Shown here: positions 22,282 to 30,765 of the stretch, piece after piece | Layout: each line of letters starts with the position of its first letter | Position numbering within the stretch: the stretch's first letter is position 1 | DNA from: Sphaerotilus uruguayifluvii | GTDB taxonomy: Bacteria; Pseudomonadota; Gammaproteobacteria; Burkholderiales; Burkholderiaceae_C | DNA: 64,000 bases | Assembly: GCF_013294065.1 (NCBI RefSeq) | Contig: NZ_JABSNM010000002.1 | Location: 1 to 64,000 of the forward strand | Direction: 5' to 3' | Translations under genes and position numbers: made by a program | The notes under the pieces: model-generated | Seen by the model: only the letters and a program-made list of their open reading frames with translations | Told to the model about the DNA's origin: nothing | Database searches by the model: none

Positions 22282-23708
22282 AGCTGGCGCATCGCCCGGA
22301 CCTGTCCCGCCTGGTGATGCGCCGCGCCGCCCGCGTCGGCCTGATGGCGGTGCTTCTGGCCCTGGTCATCGGCCTGCTGCGCATCGACGAGGCCATCGAA
22401 GAGGAGGTCGAGGCGGCGAGGCATCTGGCCGAGCTGTCCGTTCGACTGCTCCATATCGAGACACTGACCGACGATGGCGCCATCGGTGCGCTGCGCGCCA
22501 TCCAGGACGGCCATGCGCTGCGCCATCTGGCGCTGCGCATCGTCGACGAGCGGGGCCGCGTGCTGCTGGAGCCGCCCGCGCCGCGCACGGCGCCGGGGCC
22601 GGTCGATCTGCTGGCGCAGTGGCACCGGCGCTGGAGCCCGCTGCTGCCGCCGCCGAGCGTGGGCTGGCAGCTCCGCCGGCCTGACGGTCAGACCTGGACG
22701 CTGTCGCTGCAGCCCACGCCCGACGGCGAGCGCCGCGAGGCCGTGGCCGACTTTCTGGGGCTGTTCCTGGTGCTGCTGGCCTGCATTGCCGGGCTGCTGC
22801 TGGTCATGCGCTGGAACGTGCGGCGCTCGCTGGCGCCGCTGGGCCACCTGCTGGCGGCGATCGACGGCATCGAGCACGGCCAGCGCGCCGAGGTTCGCCA
22901 TCTGCCGGAGATGCCCACCCGCGAGCTGGCCTCGATCGCCGCGGCGCTGCGCCATCTGGCTGAGGCGCTGGAGGTGGCCGAGTCCCGCCGCCGGCTGCTG
23001 AGCCAGAAGATGCAGACGCTCCAGGAGGACGAACGCGCCCGGCTGGCGCGCGAGCTTCACGACGAGTTCGGCCAGCGCCTGACCGCGCTGCGCTTCGACG
23101 CCGCCTGGCTGGCGCGCCAGCTCGCCGACCAGCCCCGCCTGCTCGAGGTGGTGCAGGCCATCTCGCGCCACGGCGCGGAGGTGCAGCGCGACATCCGCGA
23201 CCTGCTGGTGCAGCTGCGCCCGCTCGGACCGCTGGCCGACGGCGCGTCCGCGACGCTGAGCCCGCAGCGGCTGCAGGAGCTGCTCGAGCCGCTGGTGCGC
23301 AGCTGGCAGCAGGCGCCGCATGACGGACTGGAGGCGACCGCCTTCTCGCTCGCGATCGACATCGATGCGGCGGCGCCCGCGCTGCCGCGCGATCTGGTGC
23401 TGGCGCTCTACCGGCTCAGCCAGGAGGCGCTGACCAACGCGGCCCGCCATGCGCACGCGCGCCGGGTGGCGCTGACGCTGCGCATCGGCCCTGACGAGGT
23501 GCTCTGGTCGGTGCAGGACGACGGCCGCGGCCTGGGCGATGCGGCCGCGGCGATGCAGCGCGGCAACGGCCTGGGCGGCATGCAGGAGCGGGTCTGGGCG
23601 CTGGGCGGACAATGGCGGATCGTGGAGGCCTCGCCTCCCGCGCCGGGGCTGCACCTGCAGGCCCGGTTGCCTCTGTCCCCCTCTGGAACCGCCGATCCCG
23701 CCCCATGA
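22278..23708 (+). CDS. Membrane sensor histidine kinase (NarX/HisKA_3 type)
   Basis: 476 residues from GTG 22278-22280 (GGGAGAGG ahead), overlapping the helicase stop. Transmembrane segments at about 20-35 and 159-178 bracket a periplasmic domain of ~120 residues; a HAMP domain (180-235) follows. The dimerisation/phosphoacceptor helix reads DERARLARELHDEFGQRLTA with His261, which is the HisKA_3 pattern of kinases that pair with NarL-type regulators. The ATPase domain has SQEALTNAARHAHA (N box) and DDGRGLG. It should phosphorylate the response regulator encoded by the overlapping next gene. The signal is unknown. Confidence 0.92.
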   Translation: MKLAHRPDLSRLVMRRAARVGLMAVLLALVIGLLRIDEAIEEEVEAARHLAELSVRLLHIETLTDDGAIGALRAIQDGHALRHLALRIVDERGRVLLEPPAPRTAPGPVDLLAQWHRRWSPLLPPPSVGWQLRRPDGQTWTLSLQPTPDGERREAVADFLGLFLVLLACIAGLLLVMRWNVRRSLAPLGHLLAAIDGIEHGQRAEVRHLPEMPTRELASIAAALRHLAEALEVAESRRRLLSQKMQTLQEDERARLARELHDEFGQRLTALRFDAAWLARQLADQPRLLEVVQAISRHGAEVQRDIRDLLVQLRPLGPLADGASATLSPQRLQELLEPLVRSWQQAPHDGLEATAFSLAIDIDAAAPALPRDLVLALYRLSQEALTNAARHAHARRVALTLRIGPDEVLWSVQDDGRGLGDAAAAMQRGNGLGGMQERVWALGGQWRIVEASPPAPGLHLQARLPLSPSGTADPAP

Positions 23709-24334
23709 TGTCCGCCCGACTCCACCTCGCCATCGCCGACGACCATGCCATCGTGCGCCTGGGCTACCGACGGCTGCTGGAGGGCGAGCCGGATCTGGCG
23801 GTGGTGGCCGAGTACGCGGACGCGGACGCGGCCTGGACCGACCTGAAGGGGCGCCGGCCCGGCGAGATCGACCTGCTGATCCTCGACCTGTCGATGCCCG
23901 GGCGCAGCGGGCTGGACCTGCTGCGCCAGCTCCAGGAGGCCCTGCCCTGGCTGAAGGTGCTGGTCTTCACGATGCACGACACCCCGGCGCTGCGCCAGCA
24001 GTGCCAGCGCGCCGGCGCGACCGGCTTCCTGGGCAAGTCGAGCGACCCGGAGGCGCTGATCGAGGCGGTGCGCCGGATGATGCACGGCCAGGCGCCGCAG
24101 CCCGACATCCCGCCGCGCCGCGCCGCCGCCACGCCGCACGAGCAGCTCACCGCACGCGAGCACCAGATGCTGCTGCTGCTGCTGACCGGCCAGCCGCTCG
24201 AGCAGATCGCGCGCGACATGGGCGTCAGCGACAAGACCGTCTCGAACTACCAGACGGCGATCCGGCAGAAGCTGGGTGTCTCCAGCGCGGTCGAGCTGAT
24301 CCGCTATGGCCAGCAGCATGGGTTGATGCCCTGA
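23705..24334 (+). CDS. NarL/FixJ-type response regulator
   Basis: 209 residues from ATG 23705-23707, overlapping the kinase stop (ATGA). Receiver domain with acidic pair ADDH (11-14), phospho-acceptor Asp61 in LILDLSMPG, Thr89 and Lys111; C-terminal LuxR-type HTH (about 143-205) with LTAREHQMLLLLLTG and DKTVSNYQTAIRQKLGV. A perfect 9-base inverted repeat lies just after the stop and upstream of the TonB-dependent receptor gene, which is a plausible target. Confidence 0.93.
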   Translation: MMSARLHLAIADDHAIVRLGYRRLLEGEPDLAVVAEYADADAAWTDLKGRRPGEIDLLILDLSMPGRSGLDLLRQLQEALPWLKVLVFTMHDTPALRQQCQRAGATGFLGKSSDPEALIEAVRRMMHGQAPQPDIPPRRAAATPHEQLTAREHQMLLLLLTGQPLEQIARDMGVSDKTVSNYQTAIRQKLGVSSAVELIRYGQQHGLMP

Positions 24335-24339
24335 GGCCG

Positions 24340-24362
24340 GACTGTCCCATGACGGGACAGTC
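24340..24362. promoter_or_regulatory. Perfect inverted repeat between regulator and receptor genes
   Basis: GACTGTCCC, five bases (ATGAC), GGGACAGTC: 9-base arms with no mismatch. It begins 6 bases after the regulator's stop and 102 bases before the receptor gene. No T-run follows, so a transcription-factor site for the NarL-type regulator is at least as likely as a terminator. Confidence 0.5.
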
Positions 24363-24463
24363 GCCCCGGACAGACCCTGTGCCGGGAAGTTTTCCCTGTC
24401 GCCGGGCCGGGGGGCTGAGCAACATGACGACATCGTTCTTCACGTTTCCACGCCAAAGACACC

Positions 24464-26965
24464 ATGTCGTCCCGTTCCTGCCTCCGTCTGCGCGCACCGG
24501 CCCACGCCGTCCTGCTGCTGTGCGCCAGCCTGTCCGCCGCCGCCCAGACCCTTGAGCCCTCGCCATCCCCCCGCGCCGAGCTGCCGCGCGTCGAGGTCCG
24601 CGCCACGCCGCAGGGCGGCGCGACGCTGCGCCGCGACCAGATCGCCGCGCCGGTGCAGACCGCCAGCGACGCCGACCTGCAGCGCAGCGGCGCGCTCTCG
24701 CTGGGCGACTTCCTGCAGAGCCTGGGCAGCGTCCACCTCAACGAGATGCAGGGCAACCCGCTGCAGCCCGACGTCAGCTACCGCGGCTTCACCGCCTCGC
24801 CGCTGCTGGGCACGCCGCAGGGGCTGTCGCTCTATGTCGACGGCGTGCGCCAGAACCAGCCCTTCGGCGACACCGTCAGCTGGGACCTGATTCCGCGCTC
24901 GGCGGTGGCGGGCATGACGCTGATGCCCGGCTCGAACCCGCTGTTCGGCCTCAACACCCTCGGCGGCGCCCTCGCGGTGACGACCAAGACCGGCCGCAGC
25001 CACCCCGGCACCGCGGTGCAGGCCGAGGTCGGCAGCCACGGCCGGCGCGGCCTCGAGATCGAGCACGGCGGCTCGAACGCCGAGGGCTGGGACTGGTTCG
25101 GCACCGGCCGCAGCTGGCGCGAGGACGGCTGGCGCGACCATTCCGCCTCCTGCATCGGCCAGGTCTTCGGCCGCGTCGGCTGGCGCGACGGCCGCACCCG
25201 CATCAGCGCCTCGGTGGCGCATGCCGAGAGCCGCCTGAACGGCAACGGCCTGCAGGAATCCCGGCTGATGGCCAGCGACTGGAGCAGCGTCTACACCTGG
25301 CCCGACGAGACGCGCAACCGAGCCACCGGCGCCACGCTGCAGGTCGAGCATGACCTGAGCCCGGCGCTGACGCTGGGGGCGACCGCCTACCTGCGCGGCC
25401 AGCGCACCCGCACGCTCAACGGCGACGTCAACGAGGGCTCGCTCGACCAGTCGGTCTACACGCTGTCGGCCGCCGACAAGGCGGCACTGACCGCCGCCGG
25501 CATCGCCTACCCGAGCACCACGATCACGGCCGCCAGCACGCCCTTCCCCTACCTGCGCTGCATCGCGCAGGCGCTGCAGGGCGACGAGCCCGGCGAGAAG
25601 TGCAACGGCCTGCTCAACCACGGCAGCACCGACCAGGACAGCGCGGGGCTGACGCTGCAGGCTTCCGGCCGCCAGGGTGCCCACCGCTATGTCGTCGGCC
25701 TGGGCTGGGACGGCGCGCGCGCCGCCTACGGCCAGTCGACCCAGCTCGGCTATCTGAACGCGGACCGCAGCGTGACCGGCGTCGACGCCTGGGCCGACGG
25801 CGTGAGCGGCGGCGACGTCGACGGCGTGCCGCTGGACAACCGCGTCAGCCTGGTCTCGCGCACCCGCACCACCAGCGTGTTCGCCTCCGACACCTGGTCG
25901 CTGCGCCCGGACCTGCACCTGACGCTGTCGGGCCGCTACAACCGCACCCATGTCGTCAACAGCGACCGCATCAACCCGGGCGCGGGCGCGGATTCTCTCG
26001 ACGGCGACCACCGCTACGCGCGCTTCAACCCGGCGCTGGGCCTGGCCTGGAGCGTCACGCCGAGCCTGGGCGCCTACGCCGGCCTGAGCGAGAGCAGCCG
26101 CACGCCGACCGCGATCGAGCTGGGCTGTGCCAACCCGGACCGCCCCTGCCGCCTGCCCAACGCGATGGCGGGCGACCCGCCGCTGTCGCAGGTCGTCACC
26201 CGCACCGCCGAGATCGGCCTGCGCGGCCGCCTGGACGAGCGCACCGAGTGGCAGGCGGGCGTCTTCCGCGCCGACAACCGCGACGACATCCTGTTCGTCG
26301 CCGACGACCAGGCCGGCTATGGCTACTTCCGCAACATCGAGCGCACCCGCCGCCAGGGCCTGGAGCTGGGCGCGGCCCACCGCACCGGTCCGTGGCGCCT
26401 GAGCGCGAACTACACCTGGCTGGACGCCACCTTCCAGAGCGACGAGACGCTGGGCGGCTCGGCCAACAGCAGCAGCACGCCCGGCGGCGGCCTGGAGGGC
26501 ACGATCGACGTCCGCAAAGGCGACCGCCTGCCGCTGATCCCGCGCCAGATGCTCAAGCTCGCGGTCGGCTGGCAGGTGACGCCGGCGCTGGAGCTGGAGC
26601 TCAGCGGCGTGGGCATCGGCGGCAGCCTGGCGCGCGGCAACGAGAACGGCCAGCACCAGGCCGACGGCAAGTACTACCTCGGCTCGGGCCGCAGCGCGGG
26701 CTACGCGGTGTTCAACCTCGGCGCCTCGTGGACGCCGACGCCGGGCCTGAAGCTGTTCGCGCAGGTCGCCAATCTGGCCGACCGCCGCTACAGCACGGCC
26801 GCCCAGCTCGGGGCGACGGCGTTCACCGCCAGCGGCGCCTTCCAGGCCCGCCCCTACGGCGGATCGGCGGCGGCCGGCTATCCGCTGCAGTCCTCGACCT
26901 TCTACGCCCCCGGCGCCCCGCGCAGCCTGACGGTGGGCTTGCGCTGGGAGATGGATCCGGTCTGA
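24464..26965 (+). CDS. TonB-dependent outer-membrane receptor
   Basis: 833 residues with a signal peptide (1-27, ending SAAAQ). The plug domain includes LGDFLQSLGSVHLNEMQGN, the SYRGFTASPLLGTPQGLSLY block and DGVRQNQPFGDTVSWDLIP, then GSNPLFGLNTLGGALAV; the remainder alternates as a 22-strand barrel ending in RSLTVGLRWEMDPV. Plug pattern and the family block VRQNQPFGD resemble the FecA/CirA-like receptors without a signalling extension. The substrate (siderophore, vitamin, polyol or other) cannot be told. Likely under control of the adjacent two-component system. Confidence 0.9.
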   Translation: MSSRSCLRLRAPAHAVLLLCASLSAAAQTLEPSPSPRAELPRVEVRATPQGGATLRRDQIAAPVQTASDADLQRSGALSLGDFLQSLGSVHLNEMQGNPLQPDVSYRGFTASPLLGTPQGLSLYVDGVRQNQPFGDTVSWDLIPRSAVAGMTLMPGSNPLFGLNTLGGALAVTTKTGRSHPGTAVQAEVGSHGRRGLEIEHGGSNAEGWDWFGTGRSWREDGWRDHSASCIGQVFGRVGWRDGRTRISASVAHAESRLNGNGLQESRLMASDWSSVYTWPDETRNRATGATLQVEHDLSPALTLGATAYLRGQRTRTLNGDVNEGSLDQSVYTLSAADKAALTAAGIAYPSTTITAASTPFPYLRCIAQALQGDEPGEKCNGLLNHGSTDQDSAGLTLQASGRQGAHRYVVGLGWDGARAAYGQSTQLGYLNADRSVTGVDAWADGVSGGDVDGVPLDNRVSLVSRTRTTSVFASDTWSLRPDLHLTLSGRYNRTHVVNSDRINPGAGADSLDGDHRYARFNPALGLAWSVTPSLGAYAGLSESSRTPTAIELGCANPDRPCRLPNAMAGDPPLSQVVTRTAEIGLRGRLDERTEWQAGVFRADNRDDILFVADDQAGYGYFRNIERTRRQGLELGAAHRTGPWRLSANYTWLDATFQSDETLGGSANSSSTPGGGLEGTIDVRKGDRLPLIPRQMLKLAVGWQVTPALELELSGVGIGGSLARGNENGQHQADGKYYLGSGRSAGYAVFNLGASWTPTPGLKLFAQVANLADRRYSTAAQLGATAFTASGAFQARPYGGSAAAGYPLQSSTFYAPGAPRSLTVGLRWEMDPV

Positions 26966-26972
26966 TCGATCT

Positions 26973-26990
26973 GGTTTGAACGTTCAAACC
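26973..26990. repeat. 18-base perfect palindrome in a convergent gap
   Basis: GGTTTGAACGTTCAAACC has no mismatches and no spacer. It lies in the 49-base gap between the receptor stop and the convergent FUSC gene. Without a loop or T-tail it is a poor terminator; it is more like a protein-binding dyad, but nothing here identifies a partner. Confidence 0.5.
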
Positions 26991-27014
26991 CTGTGCGGGG
27001 CGTGTCAGCGCGCT

Positions 27015-29153
27015 TCAGGGCGCGGCGGCCAGCAGCTGCCGGGCGGCGTCGCCCAGCGCCTGCGCCTCGGCGGTGCACAGCCGCAGGCGCCGCTCGAACC
27101 ACGGCGTCAGATCGGCCTGCGCGTCCTGGGCGGGCCAGATCGCGGCGGCATCGCCGGAGAGCGGGGCGGCGGACGCGGCCGGGTCGGTCGACCCGTCCGG
27201 CTGCAGCGTCTGCCGGCACTGCGCCACCATCGCCTGCAGCGCCGGCGCGATGCGTCCGGCGTCGAGCTGGGCCGAGCGGCGATGGAGCGTCTGCTGCACC
27301 GTGCCGAGCAGCGCCATCAGCGTGTAGCCGTGCGAGAGCAGCGCCTCGAACGGGGCCTCGGGCACCCGCGCCCAGCGGGGCTCGGCCCGGGCGCGCTGCG
27401 CCGAGGCGGCCAGCGCGCCCAGCACCGCATAGGCGCGCGCGCGGCTCTGGCGCTGGCGCAGCTGCGCCGCCGCATCGGCACCGACCTCGCTGATCTGCCG
27501 GGCGTGGTCGGCGAGCGCCTGCAGCACCGCGGCGGTCTGGCGCCGCAGCGTCCGGCGCTCCCAGGAGGGCAGCACGAAGCAGGCCGCCCAGGCCAGCAGC
27601 GCGCCGATCGCGGTGTCGGCCAGCCGCTCGGCCAGCGCGGGATGGCTGCCGGGCTGCACCATCAGCGGCTGCAGCAGCGCCATCAGCGTCGCCGCGGTGG
27701 CGGTGACCAGGTAGCGGTCGATGACGTTGGCGTGCGCGGTGCCGACCGCGACCAGGAAGATCCACGGCAGCCAGTGCGGCCGGTCCAGCGCCATCAGCGC
27801 CGCGGTCAGCAGGCAGCCCAGCACCGTGCCGAGCAGGCGCTGGTTGCGCCGCGCCAGCGTCTGCTCCAGGTTGCCGCGCAGCACCACCGCCACGCTCAGC
27901 AGCAGCCAGTAGGGATGCGTGCGCCACGGCAGCACCTGCGCCAGCAGCCAGGCGCCGGTGCAGGCCAGCGTCGCGCGCAGCGCATGGCGCAGCACCGGCG
28001 AGTCCAGGCGCAGGTGCGGTCGCAGCGCCGCCAGCGGCCAGCCCTCGGGCGAGACGAAGAGCTGCAGCGCCTGGGGCGCCAGCCGCGCCGGGCGGTCCGG
28101 CCCGCCGGCGCGCTCGACCATCGACTCGACCTCCTCGAGCAGATGGGCCATCCGGGCGCCGACCGTCTGCACCAGCGGCCGGCGCGGATCGTCGGCCGCC
28201 ACCGGCACCGCGGCCAGCGTCCGCAGCAGGCGCGCGCGCAGCGCCGCGGCCTCGAAGCGCGGCCGCACGCCGGGCCGGCCGACGGCGTCGGCCAGCTGCT
28301 CCAGCGCATCGGCGGCCGGCCGCAGCGCCGCGGCCAGCGCCGCGCGCCAGGCCGCGGCCGGGGCGTCATGGCCGATCTGCGCCAGATCGAGCCGGCTGGC
28401 CAGCAGCAGGTCGCGCAGCTCGATGAGCTGCAGCACCAGGTCGGTCAGCCGGCGCGAATGAGCCGAGGGCCGCGCGGCGAAGACCAGGTCGCGTGCGGCC
28501 TGCAGCGTCTCGGCCAGCGTCACGTCGTCGCGGATCGAGGCCTGCAGCAGCGCCTCGTCGGCCGGCTCCGACTGCGCGATGCGCTGCGCCCGCGAGCGCA
28601 GCCGTGCCGCCACCGCGCGCAGCGCCTGCGCGGTGGCCAGCTCGCGCCAGCGCCGGCGCAGCAGATGGCTGCACAGCTGCGCCCAGCCGGCATAGGCCAG
28701 CGCGCCGGCCAGCGTCCAGCCGGCATGATGAAGCGCTGCGCCCGGATCGGCCGGCACCGGCCCGGCCAGCGCGAAGACCAGCGACAGCGTGCCCGAGAAG
28801 GCCAGCGCTCCGGCGCGCGGTCCCCAGGCCAGCGTCATCTGCGTCAGCAGCGTGACCCCGGCCACCAGCAGCGCCATCGTCCAGGCGTCGGCACGCCACA
28901 GCGTGGTCGCCAGCGTGACCGCGCTGACCAGCAGCGCCGCCGGCAGCATCCGCCGCCAGGTGCGCTGCGGTGCGTTGGGCACGTCGGGCAGGCTGGTGCA
29001 GACCGCGCCGCCGCTCATCGCCAGCGCCACCGCCGGGCCGCCCAGCAGGCCGCCGGCCAGCTGGATCAGTCCGACGCCCAGGGCCACCGCGGCCCCGTTC
29101 AGGGCCCGTGCGGGCCAGCGGCGCGGATCGCGCCACGAACTCAGGAAGGACAT
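27015..29153 (-). CDS. FUSC-family inner-membrane protein (YccS/aromatic acid efflux type)
   Basis: 712 residues from ATG 29151-29153; an upstream in-frame GTG (29154) is adjacent. Two blocks of hydrophobic helices (about 18-165 and 400-515) flank a long cytoplasmic region, the duplicated FUSC layout of YccS/YhfK and AaeB. The second block has HPYWLLLSVAVVLRGNLEQT and RRNQRLLGTVLGCLLT, typical of fusaric-acid-resistance-like proteins. It could export aromatic acids. It lies 64 bases downstream of dmpP on the same strand and may be cotranscribed with the phenol hydroxylase operon. Confidence 0.85.
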   Translation of the reverse strand: MSFLSSWRDPRRWPARALNGAAVALGVGLIQLAGGLLGGPAVALAMSGGAVCTSLPDVPNAPQRTWRRMLPAALLVSAVTLATTLWRADAWTMALLVAGVTLLTQMTLAWGPRAGALAFSGTLSLVFALAGPVPADPGAALHHAGWTLAGALAYAGWAQLCSHLLRRRWRELATAQALRAVAARLRSRAQRIAQSEPADEALLQASIRDDVTLAETLQAARDLVFAARPSAHSRRLTDLVLQLIELRDLLLASRLDLAQIGHDAPAAAWRAALAAALRPAADALEQLADAVGRPGVRPRFEAAALRARLLRTLAAVPVAADDPRRPLVQTVGARMAHLLEEVESMVERAGGPDRPARLAPQALQLFVSPEGWPLAALRPHLRLDSPVLRHALRATLACTGAWLLAQVLPWRTHPYWLLLSVAVVLRGNLEQTLARRNQRLLGTVLGCLLTAALMALDRPHWLPWIFLVAVGTAHANVIDRYLVTATAATLMALLQPLMVQPGSHPALAERLADTAIGALLAWAACFVLPSWERRTLRRQTAAVLQALADHARQISEVGADAAAQLRQRQSRARAYAVLGALAASAQRARAEPRWARVPEAPFEALLSHGYTLMALLGTVQQTLHRRSAQLDAGRIAPALQAMVAQCRQTLQPDGSTDPAASAAPLSGDAAAIWPAQDAQADLTPWFERRLRLCTAEAQALGDAARQLLAAAP

Positions 29154-29217
29154 CACCCGGGCGAGTGTGCCAGAGGCGGCCGGCCCGGCCGGACCCGGGG
29201 GCGTGTCCGGATCCGTG

Positions 29218-30285
29218 TCAGACCGAGCGGAACAGCGGGCTGCGCACCCGCTGGGCGTCGGCGGCCGACAGGAACTGCTCGGTGTGGATGTCGCGCTCGA
29301 ACAGCCGGCCCTGCATCAGCGTCGACACCGCCGCCTCCACCATCGCCGGCGGGCCGCAGAGATAGGCCTTCAGGCCGCGGAAGTCGCCGTCGAACAGGTC
29401 GCGCGCGGCTTCGTGCGCCCAGCCGCGCAGGCCGCGCCAGGCGCTGCCCTCGGGCTCGTGCGACAGCACCGGCAGGTAGCGCAGCCGTGCCGGATCGGCC
29501 TCGGCGCGCGCGATCCAGTCCTCGTGCTCGTAGAGTTCTTCTCGGCAGCGCTGGCCGACCACCAGCGTGATCGGCGGGCCGTCGCCCTGTTCGAGCAACT
29601 CCAGGATCATGCTGCGCGGGCTGGCCAGGCCGGAGCCGCCGGCGATGAAGAGCATCGGCCGCGCCGCCGAGGTGCGCACGAAGAAACGGCCGTAGGGCCC
29701 GGCGAGATCGAGCGTCATGCCCGGGCGCAGCGTGTCGTGCAGCCAGCCGGTGCCCGCGCCGCCGGGCACGCGGCGCACCTGCAGCGCGATGCGCGCCGTG
29801 TCGCGCGAGAGCGACGGCGGCGAGGCGATCGAGAAGGCGCGCCGCGACGCCAGCCCCGGGATCGCCAGGTTGATGTACTGGCCGGCCTGGAAGTCGATCG
29901 GCCGGTCCAGCTGCAGCGTCAGGCCCAGGATGGTGGGCGTCAGCGCCTGGCGGGCCAGCACGGTGGCGCGGAAGTCCTCGACCGGGATGACGCGCGCGTC
30001 GGCGTCGACGTCCAGATCGGCCTCGATCACCGCGTCGGACTGCAGCGTCGCGCAGCAGGCCAGCGTCCGGCCCTCCTCGCGCTCGAAGTCCATCAGCGCG
30101 AAGGGCGAGGCCTCGCCGTGGTCGACCTCGCCGTCGAGCACGCGCACCTTGCAGGTGGCGCACAGCCCGTGGCAGCAGGCGTGGGGCAGCCAGAGGCCGG
30201 CGCGCAGGCAGGCGTCCAGCACGGTCTGGTCCGGCGCGACCTCGAGGGTCTGGCCGGTCGGTTCGATGCGCAGCTCGAAGCTCAT
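29218..30285 (-). CDS. dmpP: Phenol hydroxylase reductase component P5
   Basis: 355 residues. An N-terminal plant-type [2Fe-2S] domain has Cys37, Cys42, Cys45 and Cys77 (ACCHGLCATCKV ... LACCA). It is followed by an FAD domain (RAFSIASPP) and an NAD(P)H domain (GGSGLASPRSMI, CGPPAMVEAA). This is the electron-transfer component of multicomponent phenol hydroxylase (DmpP/LapP/MopP): electrons pass from NADH through FAD and the cluster to the di-iron oxygenase. It is the last gene of the K-L-M-N-O-P order; the preceding dmpO is cut by the prophage, so this gene is now separated from its operon promoter. Confidence 0.93.
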   Translation of the reverse strand: MSFELRIEPTGQTLEVAPDQTVLDACLRAGLWLPHACCHGLCATCKVRVLDGEVDHGEASPFALMDFEREEGRTLACCATLQSDAVIEADLDVDADARVIPVEDFRATVLARQALTPTILGLTLQLDRPIDFQAGQYINLAIPGLASRRAFSIASPPSLSRDTARIALQVRRVPGGAGTGWLHDTLRPGMTLDLAGPYGRFFVRTSAARPMLFIAGGSGLASPRSMILELLEQGDGPPITLVVGQRCREELYEHEDWIARAEADPARLRYLPVLSHEPEGSAWRGLRGWAHEAARDLFDGDFRGLKAYLCGPPAMVEAAVSTLMQGRLFERDIHTEQFLSAADAQRVRSPLFRSV

Positions 30286-30306
30286 GGATCAGGCTCCTGG
30301 GCTTGC

Positions 30307-30580
30307 TCAGAAGGCCGCGCCGGCCAGGCCCGGGAGCTGCGGCGTGCGCAGGCGCAGCGAGGTCTTGTGGCCGATGCCGTTGGCCGCCAGGCTCGCCGCC
30401 GGGTCGGGCACGAAGGGCTGGCCGCCGCGCAGCCATTCCACCCGGCCCCAGTCGATGCGCGCGAAGTCGGGATGCTGGCCGTAGAGGCCCGGCAGCACCG
30501 CCTCCTGCAGCGCGCCGAAGGGCATCTCCGGCGGCACCGGAATGCACAGCGGCGCGGCGAACATCAGATGCCGGTCCCAG
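30307..30580 (-). pseudogene. dmpO: Phenol hydroxylase P4 subunit, 5' end removed by prophage
   Basis: Reading leftwards from 30580: WDRHLMFAAPLCIPVPPEMP, then FGALQEAVLPGLYGQHPDFARID and ANGIGHKTSLRLRTPQLPG, which is the C-terminal ~90 residues of the ~118-residue P4 (DmpO/LapO) subunit. The first ~28 codons are absent. The break falls within the Gly codon before WDRHLM: base 30580 is the last host base and TG of the phage end begins at 30581. An internal ATG (30562-30564) could still give an 85-residue fragment. The 5' part of the gene and dmpKLMN should lie beyond the prophage's right end. Confidence 0.9.
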
Positions 30581-30740
30581 TGTGGGGAGTCTCTTGAATT
30601 AAGACAGGTACGGGGGCGCGAAAAAATCGCCTAACCTGTTGATCCAATTGAGAAAACGCCGATTCTGTGTCTCAAATGGGATGTGATCGGAAGTGCGCAG
30701 GCTTGCGCCCGAATCGCGCGCGCTTTAAGACACGACCGCG
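30581..30740. repeat. Prophage left end (attL) with putative transposase binding sites
   Basis: The terminal dinucleotide is TG (30581). Four related words follow: AATTAAGACAGG (30597-30608), AATTGAGAAAACG (30646-30658), the inverted TGTGTCTCAAAT (30666-30677) and CTTTAAGACACG (30723-30734). Their shared core is TTRAGAMA. Multiple sites, one inverted, in the outer ~150 bases mirror the L1-L3 sites bound by Mu transposase. No gene is supported in 30581-30765. Confidence 0.6.
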
Positions 30741-30765
30741 CGGATCCGAGCGCGAATGAGCTGCG

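Noticed and set aside
24440-26656. 738-codon minus-strand frame opposite the TonB receptor
   Set aside because: Repetitive Ala/Arg/Gly-rich translation with no motif; the plus-strand receptor has signal peptide, plug and barrel.
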